Positions 35,747 through 45,237 of a stretch of DNA of 64,000 nucleotides are shown piece after piece. Positions within the stretch are counted from its first letter, which is position 1. Each line of letters opens with the position of its first letter. The position numbers and the translations under genes are program-made. This stretch comes from JAHELQ01 sp964491915 (lineage in GTDB: Bacteria > Acidobacteriota > Aminicenantia > UBA2199). The notes below the pieces were generated by a model. The model saw only the letters and a program-made list of their open reading frames with translations. It did not search any database and had not been told where the DNA came from. The DNA is taken from NCBI GenBank assembly GCA_964491915.1, contig CAZBHS010000021.1, forward strand, positions 21,741 to 85,740. The letters are read 5' to 3'.

Positions 35747-37120
35747 TTATATATGAATGGAATGGCCGGATATTTCTCCAACCGCTTCCCAGATATTTTC
35801 GCTCAAGGTGGGATGAATAAATACCATCGCCTTGAATTCACCGGTTTTCATGTTATTGCTCACCGCATAATTCAGAAGGGGCATCAGCTCGCCTGCTTCG
35901 GCTCCGACGATATGGGCTCCGATGAGACGGTCCTCATTGTCGGCGATCACCTTCACCAGGCCGTTTTTCTCGTCGATTGCATTGGAACGGGATCCGGCGG
36001 AATAGGGAAATTTGCCGACCTTATAATCGATTCCCCGCTCCTTGGCCTGTTCTTCCGTCAATCCGATGGATGCGAACTCCGGAAAGGTAAATACAGCGCC
36101 CGGCACCAGGGCATGGTGAATCGCTTGCCCATCGAGGATATGATCCACAATAGCGATGGCCTGGTGCGACGCTTTATGAGCCAGCAACGGTTCTCCCACC
36201 ACATCGCCGCAGGCGAAAATATTGCCCACGCCGGTGCGTAGATTCTCATCCACCTGGATAAACCCACGCCTGTCGATGTTGATAGCCAGAGCTTCATCGA
36301 ACACATCCGCTGTCACCGGACGGCGGCCCACAGCCATCAAAACCTTTGAGAAACTCTCGTCCCAGGTTTTTTCACCCTGCTTGAAGGTAAATTGAACGGT
36401 CTTTTCTTCGGCATTGATCTTCGGCTCTGTAGCGGCGGTCCCCACGTGAATTTTCATCTTCTGCTTCTTCAATTCTTTAAACAGAATATCAGTGGCTTCA
36501 GCATCCATGCCCGGAAGTATTTGGCCCATAATCTCCACGATCGTGACCTGGGAACCCAGATGAGCGTAAATAACCCCCATTTCAACGCCGATTGCGCCGG
36601 CGCCGATTACCAACAGTTTTTCCGGTATCTCTTCCAATTCCAGCGCTTTATCCGAGTTGATGATGAATTGGCCGTCGAATTTCAAGAACGGTAATTCCGC
36701 CGGCACTGAACCGGTAGAAATGACGATGTTTTTCCCTTTCAATTCGGTTTCGCCATTCACCAGGACTGTATCTTCAGCCACGACCCTTCCCCGTCCGCTA
36801 ATGAGATCGACATTGTTCTGCTTGAACAGGTGCTCGATCCCCTTGGTCAACTTGGAGACCACGCGGGTTTTATTTTTAGCCATAGCCGCCACATCAACGG
36901 AAAAATCTTCGACATTGATTCCCAACTTCTTGGAAGATTTCACCTCTTTGAGAATTTTTACCGAATGGAGTAACGCTTTTGTGGGTACACATCCCCACTG
37001 TAAACAAGTTCCGCCCAATTTATACAATTCCACAACCGCAGTCTTTAATCCTTTTTTCCCGGCGGCGATTGCCCCTTCATATCCGGCAGGGCCCCCGCCA
37101 AGAAAGATAATATCGTACAT
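35747..37120 (-). CDS. lpdA: Dihydrolipoyl dehydrogenase
   Basis: A protein of 457 residues. It has the FAD site FLGGGPAGYEGA, the redox disulfide Cys39/Cys44 in GGTCLQWGCVPTK, the NAD site VIGAGAIGVEMG, the FAD-contacting ACGDVVG, and the C-terminal base His in HPTLSE. It reoxidises lipoyl groups of 2-oxoacid dehydrogenase or glycine-cleavage complexes. No E1/E2 or gcv genes are nearby, so it probably serves complexes encoded elsewhere. It follows pdxJ by 11 bp. Confidence 0.95.
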   Translation of the reverse strand: MYDIIFLGGGPAGYEGAIAAGKKGLKTAVVELYKLGGTCLQWGCVPTKALLHSVKILKEVKSSKKLGINVEDFSVDVAAMAKNKTRVVSKLTKGIEHLFKQNNVDLISGRGRVVAEDTVLVNGETELKGKNIVISTGSVPAELPFLKFDGQFIINSDKALELEEIPEKLLVIGAGAIGVEMGVIYAHLGSQVTIVEIMGQILPGMDAEATDILFKELKKQKMKIHVGTAATEPKINAEEKTVQFTFKQGEKTWDESFSKVLMAVGRRPVTADVFDEALAINIDRRGFIQVDENLRTGVGNIFACGDVVGEPLLAHKASHQAIAIVDHILDGQAIHHALVPGAVFTFPEFASIGLTEEQAKERGIDYKVGKFPYSAGSRSNAIDEKNGLVKVIADNEDRLIGAHIVGAEAGELMPLLNYAVSNNMKTGEFKAMVFIHPTLSENIWEAVGEISGHSIHI

Positions 37121-37131
37121 TTGATTTCCTC

Positions 37132-37845
37132 CTATGCGTAAATCAAGTCTTTCATCTGTCTCACAGCCTGGTCCAATCCCATAAATGTAGAGTTGGCGAT
37201 GATAGAGTGGCCGATGTTCAACTCTTCGATCTCTTCGATCTCGACAATCGGTTTCACATTCTGGTAGTTCAAGCCGTGGCCCGCCAGTATCTTGATGTTC
37301 AATTTTTTGGCGTACACCACCGCTTTCTTTATTTTTTCCAATTCCAGAATAGCGTAACTATTATTCCAATTCTTGGCGAAATCTCCGGTGTTAATCTCGA
37401 TCACCGGTATTCCAAGCCTATGGCAAGCTTTGATCTGATCGATCTCCGGATCGATAAACACAGAGACTTCGATGCCGGCGGCTCTGAGGTTACCGGACAC
37501 TTCCGCAACCTTTTCGCTGTACATTACTAAATCCAATCCGCCGCTGGTGGTTACCTCTTCGGCGGTTTCCGGCACCAACGTGCAGATATCGGGTTTGTAT
37601 TTGAGGGCGATCTTCACCATCTCCATGGTGATGCCCATTTCCATATTCAATTTTGTCTTGATGATGGTACGCAACAATTCAACGTCGCGCTCCTGGATAT
37701 GACGACGATCTTGTCTCAGGTGCACGGTGATGCCATCGGCTCCAGCCAGCTCCGCTATGACTGCCGCATACACCGGATCCGGCTCGTTGGCCATTCTCGC
37801 TTGCCTCAATGTGGCAATATGATCGATATTGACTCCTAATCTCAT
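37132..37845 (-). CDS. pdxJ: Pyridoxine 5'-phosphate synthase
   Basis: A protein of 237 residues, standard length. Motifs are RLGVNIDHIATLRQAR, ADGITVHLRQDRRHI, CTLVPE and AGHGLNYQNV. It condenses 1-deoxyxylulose 5-phosphate with 3-amino-2-oxopropyl phosphate in the DXP-dependent vitamin B6 pathway. One base separates it from glmM, so it belongs to the ftsH-cdaA-glmM run. Confidence 0.97.
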   Translation of the reverse strand: MRLGVNIDHIATLRQARMANEPDPVYAAVIAELAGADGITVHLRQDRRHIQERDVELLRTIIKTKLNMEMGITMEMVKIALKYKPDICTLVPETAEEVTTSGGLDLVMYSEKVAEVSGNLRAAGIEVSVFIDPEIDQIKACHRLGIPVIEINTGDFAKNWNNSYAILELEKIKKAVVYAKKLNIKILAGHGLNYQNVKPIVEIEEIEELNIGHSIIANSTFMGLDQAVRQMKDLIYA

Positions 37846-37846
37846 G

Positions 37847-39193
37847 CTATTCTCCTAACCGTGATTTAATGAGATTTTCAAACTCTATAATATACTTGTC
37901 TACAATCTCCTGATTCTTGGATTCCACCATAATCCTGATTTTCGGCTCCGTACCGGAATAGCGGACCACGATCCGGGAATCCTCGCCATGTTTCTCCTGG
38001 AACTCCCGCACCGCACCGGCGTACTCGTCCCAATGGGCTAGATCGATCTTCTCTTTTATGCGAACACTGCGGGTAACCTGCGGATAGACGCAGAATTGCG
38101 AACGCAGCTCGTTTGGTTGGAGACCGGATGCCAACATCGCCCGCAGGAAATATATGGCTGTGAGCAATCCGTCGCCTGTTTTTTGAAACGAACGCAGAAT
38201 CGTATGACCGGATTCCTCTCCTCCGATGACGGCATCGTTAGCCACCATCTCACGATACACATGTTTATCACCGACCGCTGCCCGTAAGAAATCGATCCCC
38301 TTCTCCCGAAGCGCTGTTTCCAACCCCAAGTTCGACATAATGGTGCCCACCACCAGAGGTTTTGCGTTTTCCTCGGGAAAATGCTCGAATAAATAATTTG
38401 AAATAAAAAAGAGCGCGTGATCTCCGGTCAGCACGTTACCGTCAGGATCCAAAAAAAGGACGCGATCACCGTCGCCATCAAAGGCGATCCCTAAATCAGC
38501 GCCGGAATCGATGACCCGTTGCCGCAGATGTTCAAGATGAGTGGAACCGCTATTGAGATTGATATTTTCCCCATCCGGCCGGTGCTGAATGATCTCCGCT
38601 GAAATTCCAGCCTGGGCAAACACAATCGGCGCCACCTCGTGAGTGGCTCCATTGGCGCAATCAACGACGCATTTAAGCGTGCCTTCGAGCTGTTCCAACC
38701 CGGAGAGATGATTTTTTAAAAAGCTCTCATATACAGCTCTTCCATCGTATGATTTGATCATCGGCAGAGTCGCTACTTCCGGATCTTCCATCCCGAAATA
38801 CAACGCTTCGATCTGCCGCTCGAGATCTTCCGAGATCTTTTCTCCATTGGCGTCAAACAGCTTGATGCCATTGTCGGTAAACGGATTGTGAGACGCTGTG
38901 ATCATGATGCCGTAATCAAAATCCCCTTGCGCTGTCGCCAACGAAAGGCCGGGCGTGGGAATAACACCGCAATCAAAAAATTTTACCTCGTAAGGTAGTC
39001 CTAAAGCCAACGATTTGACAATCGCCTTCCCGGACGTTCGGGTATCCCTTCCGACCAACAATTTCCGCGGCTCCAACACGTCGCCGATGGCGACGCCTAA
39101 CTTAAACAACGCGTCGTTTTCCATAGGAAACTGTCCGAATACGCCGCGAATTCCATCGGTTCCGAACAGCTTATTTATTTGATTTTGTTTCAT
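37847..39193 (-). CDS. glmM: Phosphoglucosamine mutase
   Basis: A protein of 448 residues. It has KLFGTDGIRG at the start, the phosphoserine loop MITASHNPFTDNG, the metal loop AFDGDGDRV, the sugar loop GGEESGH and the C-terminal VRYSGTEPKIR. It interconverts glucosamine 6- and 1-phosphate for UDP-GlcNAc and peptidoglycan. It overlaps cdaR by 23 bp. The cdaA-cdaR-glmM order is the one in which GlmM binds and inhibits the c-di-AMP synthase in Firmicutes. Confidence 0.97.
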   Translation of the reverse strand: MKQNQINKLFGTDGIRGVFGQFPMENDALFKLGVAIGDVLEPRKLLVGRDTRTSGKAIVKSLALGLPYEVKFFDCGVIPTPGLSLATAQGDFDYGIMITASHNPFTDNGIKLFDANGEKISEDLERQIEALYFGMEDPEVATLPMIKSYDGRAVYESFLKNHLSGLEQLEGTLKCVVDCANGATHEVAPIVFAQAGISAEIIQHRPDGENINLNSGSTHLEHLRQRVIDSGADLGIAFDGDGDRVLFLDPDGNVLTGDHALFFISNYLFEHFPEENAKPLVVGTIMSNLGLETALREKGIDFLRAAVGDKHVYREMVANDAVIGGEESGHTILRSFQKTGDGLLTAIYFLRAMLASGLQPNELRSQFCVYPQVTRSVRIKEKIDLAHWDEYAGAVREFQEKHGEDSRIVVRYSGTEPKIRIMVESKNQEIVDKYIIEFENLIKSRLGE

Positions 39194-39851
39194 TTTTGTT
39201 TTCCACGACCACAGTCACATCAACATTTTCGCGGTCTTCGAAACGGATAATCTCTTCGCTTTTTTTCAAAGTTAGTTTGTAAGTCGAGGTTTCGGTTATA
39301 TCCGCGAGATTGACCGAATCTTGGGCGTAAACAGTATCAATGGTGATGATTTTTGATTTATATCCGAATATCTTAACCTTTTCAGGTGAGATTTTACGGT
39401 CAATCAACCGGATTCCACGCCTCAATTTTCCTTTATACAACACCCGAACCATTACTTCGCGGGACATGAATTCGTCGATGCTGATCTCGATCATCTTGGG
39501 GTACACCGTCACAATTTCAGTATGCTCAGGCAAAACCAGATAATCTTCTGTAAACTTACTCAGCCGCGTGGCTTCGGTGATACCTTTTAGATCAAAGCGC
39601 AACTTGATGCTAGTGGGTTCCAACCGGCTGATCTCTTTGGAAATACCCCGCACCACCACCCGCACTCTTTCAGGGCGAACGCTGCGTACATCAAGATTTT
39701 GGGAAATATTGAAATACTCGACATTGACATCGAGACTACGCTCCTGATAAGCCCGCTGTTTACCGGTAATCAATACCCATACCGAAAACGCGATCACCAA
39801 CGCCACCAATTTCAAACTTAAGTTATTAAAAATCAACTTTTTGATATTCAT
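39171..39851 (-). CDS. cdaR: YbbR-domain protein (CdaR-like)
   Basis: A protein of 226 residues with one N-terminal membrane segment (about 10-30) and then YbbR-type beta repeats outside the membrane (about 35-210). CdaR regulates CdaA in known systems. It lies one base after the cdaA stop and overlaps glmM, as expected for the conserved trio. The C-terminal tail is Lys/Asn-rich. Confidence 0.85.
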   Translation of the reverse strand: MNIKKLIFNNLSLKLVALVIAFSVWVLITGKQRAYQERSLDVNVEYFNISQNLDVRSVRPERVRVVVRGISKEISRLEPTSIKLRFDLKGITEATRLSKFTEDYLVLPEHTEIVTVYPKMIEISIDEFMSREVMVRVLYKGKLRRGIRLIDRKISPEKVKIFGYKSKIITIDTVYAQDSVNLADITETSTYKLTLKKSEEIIRFEDRENVDVTVVVENKNETKSNK

Positions 39852-39852
39852 A

Positions 39853-40611
39853 TTAAATCTTGTAATGAATCAAGCGGTTTTTCAAACCTTCCCGGTCTAG
39901 ACCGCGGATCAATTCTCCCTTCACCGCCAATGAAATTTTTCCAGTCTCTTCGGACACCACAATGGCGATACAGTCGGTCTGCTGCGTGATACCAATGGCA
40001 GCCAGATGACGGGTGCCGCTGGGACTCAGCTCCAACAACGGAGGTAAAGGGAAAAAACAACGGGCCAGTTCAATCCGGTCATTACTAATGATCACAGCGC
40101 CGTCATGCAATGGCGAATTGGGGGTGAATATAGTCAGCAACAGATCTTTGGTCACGTCCGCGTTGATTTTCACCGGTTTGTTCACATAGTTCTTGACATT
40201 GATTTCTCGCTCGATGGCGATAATGGCCCCAATTTTAGATAGAGACAGAGCTATGATTGTGTTCACGATTTCGTCGATAATTTCCGATTCGCCGCTGATA
40301 TTGTATTTTGTCCGCAATTTACTGCCGATCTCCGCCAATATTTTGCGTAGTTCGTCCTGAAACAAGACAATAATGGCGAAAATCAAGTAGGTCAAAAAAT
40401 TATTCAAAATAAACGAGAAGGCGGTCAGTTTTAAGATACTGGCCACAACCGCGAAAACTCCGATCAACACCAAACCCACAGCCACCTGGTAGGACTTGGT
40501 GCCCTTGATCAACAGCAGCAGGTAATAAAACAACAAAAACAAAAAAAGAATATCTATAATATCGCTGATTCCGAACGTCGAAAACGCATTTATTATAAAA
40601 TCAAATATCAT
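39853..40611 (-). CDS. cdaA: Membrane diadenylate cyclase CdaA
   Basis: A protein of 252 residues with three N-terminal membrane segments (about 15-85) and a DAC (DisA_N) domain (about 95-235). DGAVIISND carries the DGA motif. The second motif reads GTRHLAAIG where most family members have GTRHRAAIG, so one Arg of RHR is replaced by Leu. It should make c-di-AMP from two ATP unless that change impairs it. It overlaps the end of ftsH by 11 bp. Confidence 0.92.
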   Translation of the reverse strand: MIFDFIINAFSTFGISDIIDILFLFLLFYYLLLLIKGTKSYQVAVGLVLIGVFAVVASILKLTAFSFILNNFLTYLIFAIIVLFQDELRKILAEIGSKLRTKYNISGESEIIDEIVNTIIALSLSKIGAIIAIEREINVKNYVNKPVKINADVTKDLLLTIFTPNSPLHDGAVIISNDRIELARCFFPLPPLLELSPSGTRHLAAIGITQQTDCIAIVVSEETGKISLAVKGELIRGLDREGLKNRLIHYKI

Positions 40612-42571
40612 TGTCCTGGGCAGGCTCAGCTTCCGCTTCTGCCTTTTCTTTTACCGGCGCGGATTTTGTTTTTTTCACTTTTATTTCTTCAGTTTCGTTT
40701 TCCTCGGTATCGTCGGCCATATCTTCATTGCGCCCTGATTTATCTGTCCCGAGAATATCATCGATCTCTGCCGAACTCAGAGATTCTTTCTCCAATAACA
40801 ACTCCGCAATGATCTTCATTTCATCTTTGTGATCGACAATCACCTTCTTGGCCCGTTGGTAAGCGGTGTCGATGATCAATTTAATTTCAAAATCAATGGT
40901 TTGAGCGGTACTTTCGGAATATTCACTATGATACATCAACTCCCGTCCTAAAAAGACCATATCGTCTTTGCGACCGAAACTAATGGTACCCAAAGAAGAC
41001 ATCCCCCACTCGCAGACCATCTTCCGAGCGATACTGGTGGCGCGATCAAAATCATTTCCAGCGCCGGTTGTCATCAAACCAAGGAAGGTCTCTTCCGAAA
41101 TACGCCCCGCCAGGAGCACCATGAGCTGCGCCTCGAGATAAGGCTTCGAATAGGTGTACTTGTCGTTCAACGGTAACTGCTGGGTTACACCAAGAGCCAT
41201 GCCCCGCGGAATGATCGACACCTTGTGCAAAGGATCGGCCTCTTTCTCCATCGCCGCGATCAGAGCGTGCCCCGCTTCGTGGTACGCGGTGATGGTCTTC
41301 TCCTCTTCAGAGATGATCATACTCTTACGCTCGCTGCCCATCAAGACTTTATCTTTGGCGTATTCAAAGTCCTTCATCTCCACTTTTTTCTTTCCCTTGC
41401 GGGAAGCGTACAGAGCAGCCTCGTTCACCATGTTTGCGATATCGGCGCCGGTGAAACCCGGTGTGGAACGGGCCAATACTTTCAAGTTGACATTCTTGGA
41501 AGTGGGGATGTTTCTGAGGTGAACCTTCAGGATCTCTTCCCTGCCCTTGACATCCGGTGTGGAGACGACGATTCTACGGTCGAAACGACCGGGTCTCAAC
41601 AAAGCCGAGTCCAGAATGTCGGGCCGGTTGGTGGCGGCGATAATGATCACCCCTTCATTGGCGTCAAAACCATCCATTTCCACCAGCAACTGGTTCAAGG
41701 TCTGTTCCCGTTCGTCGTGTCCGCCGCCGAGGCCGGCGCCTCTCTGCCGTCCCACCGCATCGATCTCATCGATAAAGATCAAACAAGGAGCGTGCTTCTT
41801 GCCCTCTTCGAACAAATCCCGGACTCTGGAAGCGCCGACACCCACAAACAGCTCGACAAAGTCTGAACCGGAAATGGAGAAGAACGGCACATTGGCTTCG
41901 CCGGCAATCGCTTTGGCCAGCAAGGTTTTACCCGTACCCGGAGGTCCGATTAACAAAACGCCCTTGGGGATCTTTCCCCCCAGCCGTTGGAATTTCTTCG
42001 GTTCTTTTAAAAATTCTATAATTTCGCGGAGCTCGTGCTTCGGTTCCTCGACGCCCGCCACATCCTTGAATGTCACCTTGTTCTTTTCACCGGCAAACAT
42101 CCGCGCTTTACTCTTACCGAATGTGAACGCCCGGCCGCCCGCCTGTTGTCTCATCAAGGCGAACCAGAATACGATCAGAATCAGGAATGGAGCTCCCGAC
42201 AACAATATCGACAGCCATTCGTTTTTATTTAATTTTTCAACTTTTATCTTAACGTCGTTTTTTCTCAAAATCGAAATAAATTCGGGATACTCAGTTGGGA
42301 TAGCAGTCTCGTATTTAACTTTCACCGCTTCACCGCCACTTCCCGCCGCAGCGCCCTTGAATTCACCGGTAACAGTATTCCCGGTGATAAAAGCGGATTC
42401 AATGTTTCCCAGTTCTACATTTTTCATAAAATCGGAAAATTCGAGCATCCTTATTTCCGTTCCCCGCACATTGTTCAGCATATTCCACAATAGGATAATT
42501 ACTATAAATGAAGCGATCCAGAACAAGAAACCCTTTGGCCTACGTTGATTGATATTTTGTATATTTTTCAT
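40601..42571 (-). CDS. ftsH: ATP-dependent membrane protease FtsH
   Basis: A protein of 656 residues with two membrane segments flanking a periplasmic domain (about 15-35 and 115-135). The AAA module has GPPGTGKT (Walker A), IDEIDAVGRQRGAG (Walker B) and the sensor/Arg-finger region RPGRFDRR. The M41 protease has the zinc motif HEAGH. The acidic/Lys-rich C-terminal tail (about 610-656) is unusual. It degrades misassembled membrane proteins and regulators. The start at 42571 has GAGG 6 nt upstream; an in-frame ATG four codons earlier has no proper ribosome site. It heads the seven-gene run. Confidence 0.97.
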   Translation of the reverse strand: MKNIQNINQRRPKGFLFWIASFIVIILLWNMLNNVRGTEIRMLEFSDFMKNVELGNIESAFITGNTVTGEFKGAAAGSGGEAVKVKYETAIPTEYPEFISILRKNDVKIKVEKLNKNEWLSILLSGAPFLILIVFWFALMRQQAGGRAFTFGKSKARMFAGEKNKVTFKDVAGVEEPKHELREIIEFLKEPKKFQRLGGKIPKGVLLIGPPGTGKTLLAKAIAGEANVPFFSISGSDFVELFVGVGASRVRDLFEEGKKHAPCLIFIDEIDAVGRQRGAGLGGGHDEREQTLNQLLVEMDGFDANEGVIIIAATNRPDILDSALLRPGRFDRRIVVSTPDVKGREEILKVHLRNIPTSKNVNLKVLARSTPGFTGADIANMVNEAALYASRKGKKKVEMKDFEYAKDKVLMGSERKSMIISEEEKTITAYHEAGHALIAAMEKEADPLHKVSIIPRGMALGVTQQLPLNDKYTYSKPYLEAQLMVLLAGRISEETFLGLMTTGAGNDFDRATSIARKMVCEWGMSSLGTISFGRKDDMVFLGRELMYHSEYSESTAQTIDFEIKLIIDTAYQRAKKVIVDHKDEMKIIAELLLEKESLSSAEIDDILGTDKSGRNEDMADDTEENETEEIKVKKTKSAPVKEKAEAEAEPAQDNDI

Positions 42572-42611
42572 CAGCTTCCTCATCCTTAGTTATCAAAGCC
42601 ACAACATTGGA

Positions 42612-42640
42612 ATTATACCACAAGTGCCGCGGGCTTTCAA
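42612..42640 (-). promoter_or_regulatory. sigma70-type promoter for the ftsH operon
   Basis: On the minus strand, TTGAAA (42635-42640) and TATAAT (42612-42617) have a 17-nt spacer, about 40 nt before the ftsH start. Confidence 0.7.
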
Positions 42641-42674
42641 CGCGAGTAAGGGGAGCAAACCTTTATCTTAACAG

Positions 42675-44084
42675 TTATTTGCCGGTGATGACCTCTCCCC
42701 GGTCGATAAATTGGAATTTTAACAGAGTGCGCCACAAGATTTCGAGGTCCAAGCGGAATGTCCAATTCTGAATATAGTAGATGTCGAACTCAATGCGCTT
42801 GTCAAGCGGTGTATTGCCTCTGAGGCCATGCACCTGGGCCCAACCGGTCATGCCTGCCTTCACCCGGTGCCGCAACATGTACCGCGGAACATTGTTCTTG
42901 AATTCATCCACAAATTCCGGCCGCTCCGGTCTGGGGCCCACCAGACTCATATCCCCTTTCAGGACATTCAACAATTGCGGAATCTCATCGATGGACAATT
43001 TGCGGAGAATCTTCCCCAATGCAGTGACACGATCGTCATCCGGCGGCGACCAGATGGCCCCGGTCTTGTCCTCCGCGTCCTCCACCATGGTGCGGAACTT
43101 TATCATCTTGAAATGCCGGCCGTCCAATCCCACCCGCACTTGAGAGTAAAACAACGGGCCGCGGGAATCCAGTTTGATCAACATGGCCAAAAGCAATAAA
43201 AATGGCGACAACATGAATAGCCCCACCAAACTGACGACGATATCCACAAAGCGTTTGAACGCCAGAGGCCATCCCTGGAGCGGAATATCGCCGAGATTGA
43301 TGGTGGGAATCCCTTCGATATGCTCCATCCCCGCCTTCAACGAGGCGATTTGCAGGATGTCGGGCACCAAACGGATATCCAGCAATAGGTTGTTGCCCCA
43401 GTCGATCAACTGCATGATGGTATTGTATTCCTTCAACGAGAGGGCGATGAACAGGTCGGTCACACCATGCCGGCGCACCACCGCATCGAGTTCGCCGTAG
43501 CTACCCAGCACATTCTCTTCGCCATCCTCTCCTAAAAAGCCTGTAATTTCGATACCGAAATGGGAATAATGCTTCAATTTTTCGGCAACCGCCAAACCCA
43601 GCGGTCCGGTTCCGGCAATCAATACCCTCGAAAGACCGTTGCGCCGCATAAAAATATTCTTGAACACCCGGAACACCACCAACCGCAAACTAAACAACGC
43701 AAAGGTGGAGATGGGGATATAGGTCAGCATATAAAAATGGGAAACCTCGAAATCGATGAATTTGTAGCTCTTAAAATAACTGAAAAACAGGATCACGATA
43801 AATGAAGAGACCGTGCTGTTCAGCAAGACCAGGAACAAATCGTCCAACCGGTTCCGCCGCAAACGAATCTTGTAGTAACCCTGGGAGGAAAAATAGAAGG
43901 CCTGGACAATCATCAAAAAGGGTAGAACCACCAAATATTGGCTGAGCTCAGGGGTCCCTTTGGGCACCCCGATAAAAGATGAATGAAACCTGAACCAGAA
44001 GGTGGCGAAGAATGCGATGGCAATGGCTACAAGGTCGCTGATAACGTAAAAATGTGCTAGTTTTTTTCGACTTTTTTTGATCAT
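42675..44084 (-). CDS. Polyprenyl glycosylphosphotransferase (WcaJ-like)
   Basis: A protein of 469 residues with four N-terminal membrane segments (about 8-130), a CoA-binding-like Rossmann domain (about 150-255), one more hydrophobic segment (about 280-305) and the bacterial sugar transferase domain. That domain shows KFRTMVEDA, LRKLSIDEIPQLLNVLKGDM, SLVGPRPERPEFV and the C-terminal GMTGWAQVHGLRG. It transfers a sugar phosphate to undecaprenyl phosphate to start a surface polysaccharide repeat. It overlaps the upstream glycosyltransferase gene by 4 bp. Confidence 0.92.
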   Translation of the reverse strand: MIKKSRKKLAHFYVISDLVAIAIAFFATFWFRFHSSFIGVPKGTPELSQYLVVLPFLMIVQAFYFSSQGYYKIRLRRNRLDDLFLVLLNSTVSSFIVILFFSYFKSYKFIDFEVSHFYMLTYIPISTFALFSLRLVVFRVFKNIFMRRNGLSRVLIAGTGPLGLAVAEKLKHYSHFGIEITGFLGEDGEENVLGSYGELDAVVRRHGVTDLFIALSLKEYNTIMQLIDWGNNLLLDIRLVPDILQIASLKAGMEHIEGIPTINLGDIPLQGWPLAFKRFVDIVVSLVGLFMLSPFLLLLAMLIKLDSRGPLFYSQVRVGLDGRHFKMIKFRTMVEDAEDKTGAIWSPPDDDRVTALGKILRKLSIDEIPQLLNVLKGDMSLVGPRPERPEFVDEFKNNVPRYMLRHRVKAGMTGWAQVHGLRGNTPLDKRIEFDIYYIQNWTFRLDLEILWRTLLKFQFIDRGEVITGK

Positions 44085-45166
44085 ATCCGTTTATCGATGA
44101 ATTCCTTAATCTTCAATTTAAAAATCTCTTCCGAAAACCTGAGACTGTTAGATCGAATGGCATCCCGCTCAAACGGGATGTCCCGCGAACGCTCCACCGC
44201 GTCAACCAATCGTTCTGCCGAATCTCCATCGTACAAGATTCCAGTCTCCCCATTTTCTACTATATCCAGCACTCCGCCTTTGGCGGGCGCAATCACCGGA
44301 ACCCCGCACGCCTGGGCTTCGCCGAACGCGATACCAAAATCCTCCACTCCGGCATACACAAACCCGGCGGCGTTTTGATACAGATCCCGCAACTCTTCAG
44401 GGGTAATATTCTTCCTAAACGTAATATTGTCCCCTGCCATCTTCCTGAGCCGCGCCTCTTCCGGCCCTTTGCCCACCAACACCAACGGCAATTTCAAGAG
44501 GTTAAACGCCTCCACCAGTACATGATTGTTTTTGTAAGGGACAAACGCCGACACCGAGAGATAAAAATCTTTGCGGGGATTGATAACCGGCTGGAAGAGT
44601 TCCACGTCAACCGGCGGATGAATCACCGCTGCGTCGCGGCGGTAATATTTGGAGATCCGCCGCTTGACAAAATTGGAATTGGCGATAAAATGATCCACCC
44701 GCGCCGCTGTCACAGTATCCCACAGCCTGAGCTTCTCCGCTTGCCTGCGAATCACCATCTTCTTGATACCGCCGGCATTCCCGAAATACTGGTCGAATTG
44801 ATCCCAAATATAACGCATAGGCGAATGCATATAGCAAAAATGAGGCGCCCCCGGAGCCGGAATCACCCCTTTGGCCACACAATGGGAACTACTGATCACC
44901 AGATCGTAATCCCAGAGCCGGAACGATTCCACGGCGGACGGAAGAAATGGAAGAAAATAGCGGTAATGCTTGCGGACGAGTGAATAGCGGTTCAGATTGG
45001 ACGTATAGATCTTGTGCATCTTGATCTTGTCCGATATTTTCTTCCGGTCCAGAAATAGAGTAAAAATATCCGTTTGCGGGTATAGGTCGAGAAACTGCTC
45101 CAGTACCTTTTCGCCGCCGCGCATTCCGTTGAGCCAGTCGTGGACGATCGCTACTTTTTGTTTCAT
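44081..45166 (-). CDS. Family 4 glycosyltransferase
   Basis: About 361 residues, GT-B fold. The start KVAIVHDWLNGMRGGEKVLE is typical of WbaZ/mannosyl-type GT4 enzymes. The C-terminal nucleotide-sugar site has VGKGPEEARLR, FVYAGVEDFGIAFGEAQACG and PVIAPAKGG. It adds a sugar in polysaccharide assembly and is translationally coupled to the WcaJ-like gene that starts the chain. ATG 45166 follows GGGGG; upstream in-frame codons lack a ribosome site. A TAAAAT box at 45175-45180 would give an almost leaderless mRNA. Confidence 0.9.
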   Translation of the reverse strand: MKQKVAIVHDWLNGMRGGEKVLEQFLDLYPQTDIFTLFLDRKKISDKIKMHKIYTSNLNRYSLVRKHYRYFLPFLPSAVESFRLWDYDLVISSSHCVAKGVIPAPGAPHFCYMHSPMRYIWDQFDQYFGNAGGIKKMVIRRQAEKLRLWDTVTAARVDHFIANSNFVKRRISKYYRRDAAVIHPPVDVELFQPVINPRKDFYLSVSAFVPYKNNHVLVEAFNLLKLPLVLVGKGPEEARLRKMAGDNITFRKNITPEELRDLYQNAAGFVYAGVEDFGIAFGEAQACGVPVIAPAKGGVLDIVENGETGILYDGDSAERLVDAVERSRDIPFERDAIRSNSLRFSEEIFKLKIKEFIDKRI

Positions 45167-45237
45167 TAGCCCCCATTTTACAATGACTCGACTAAGAAAG
45201 CAACTCAAACGACGGCGACGGCGAATCGAGGCTCAGG

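Noticed and set aside
41547..42548. 333-codon plus-strand open frame
   Set aside because: Antisense to ftsH. It is Ser- and Pro-rich low-complexity sequence, as expected from the reverse strand of an AAA domain.
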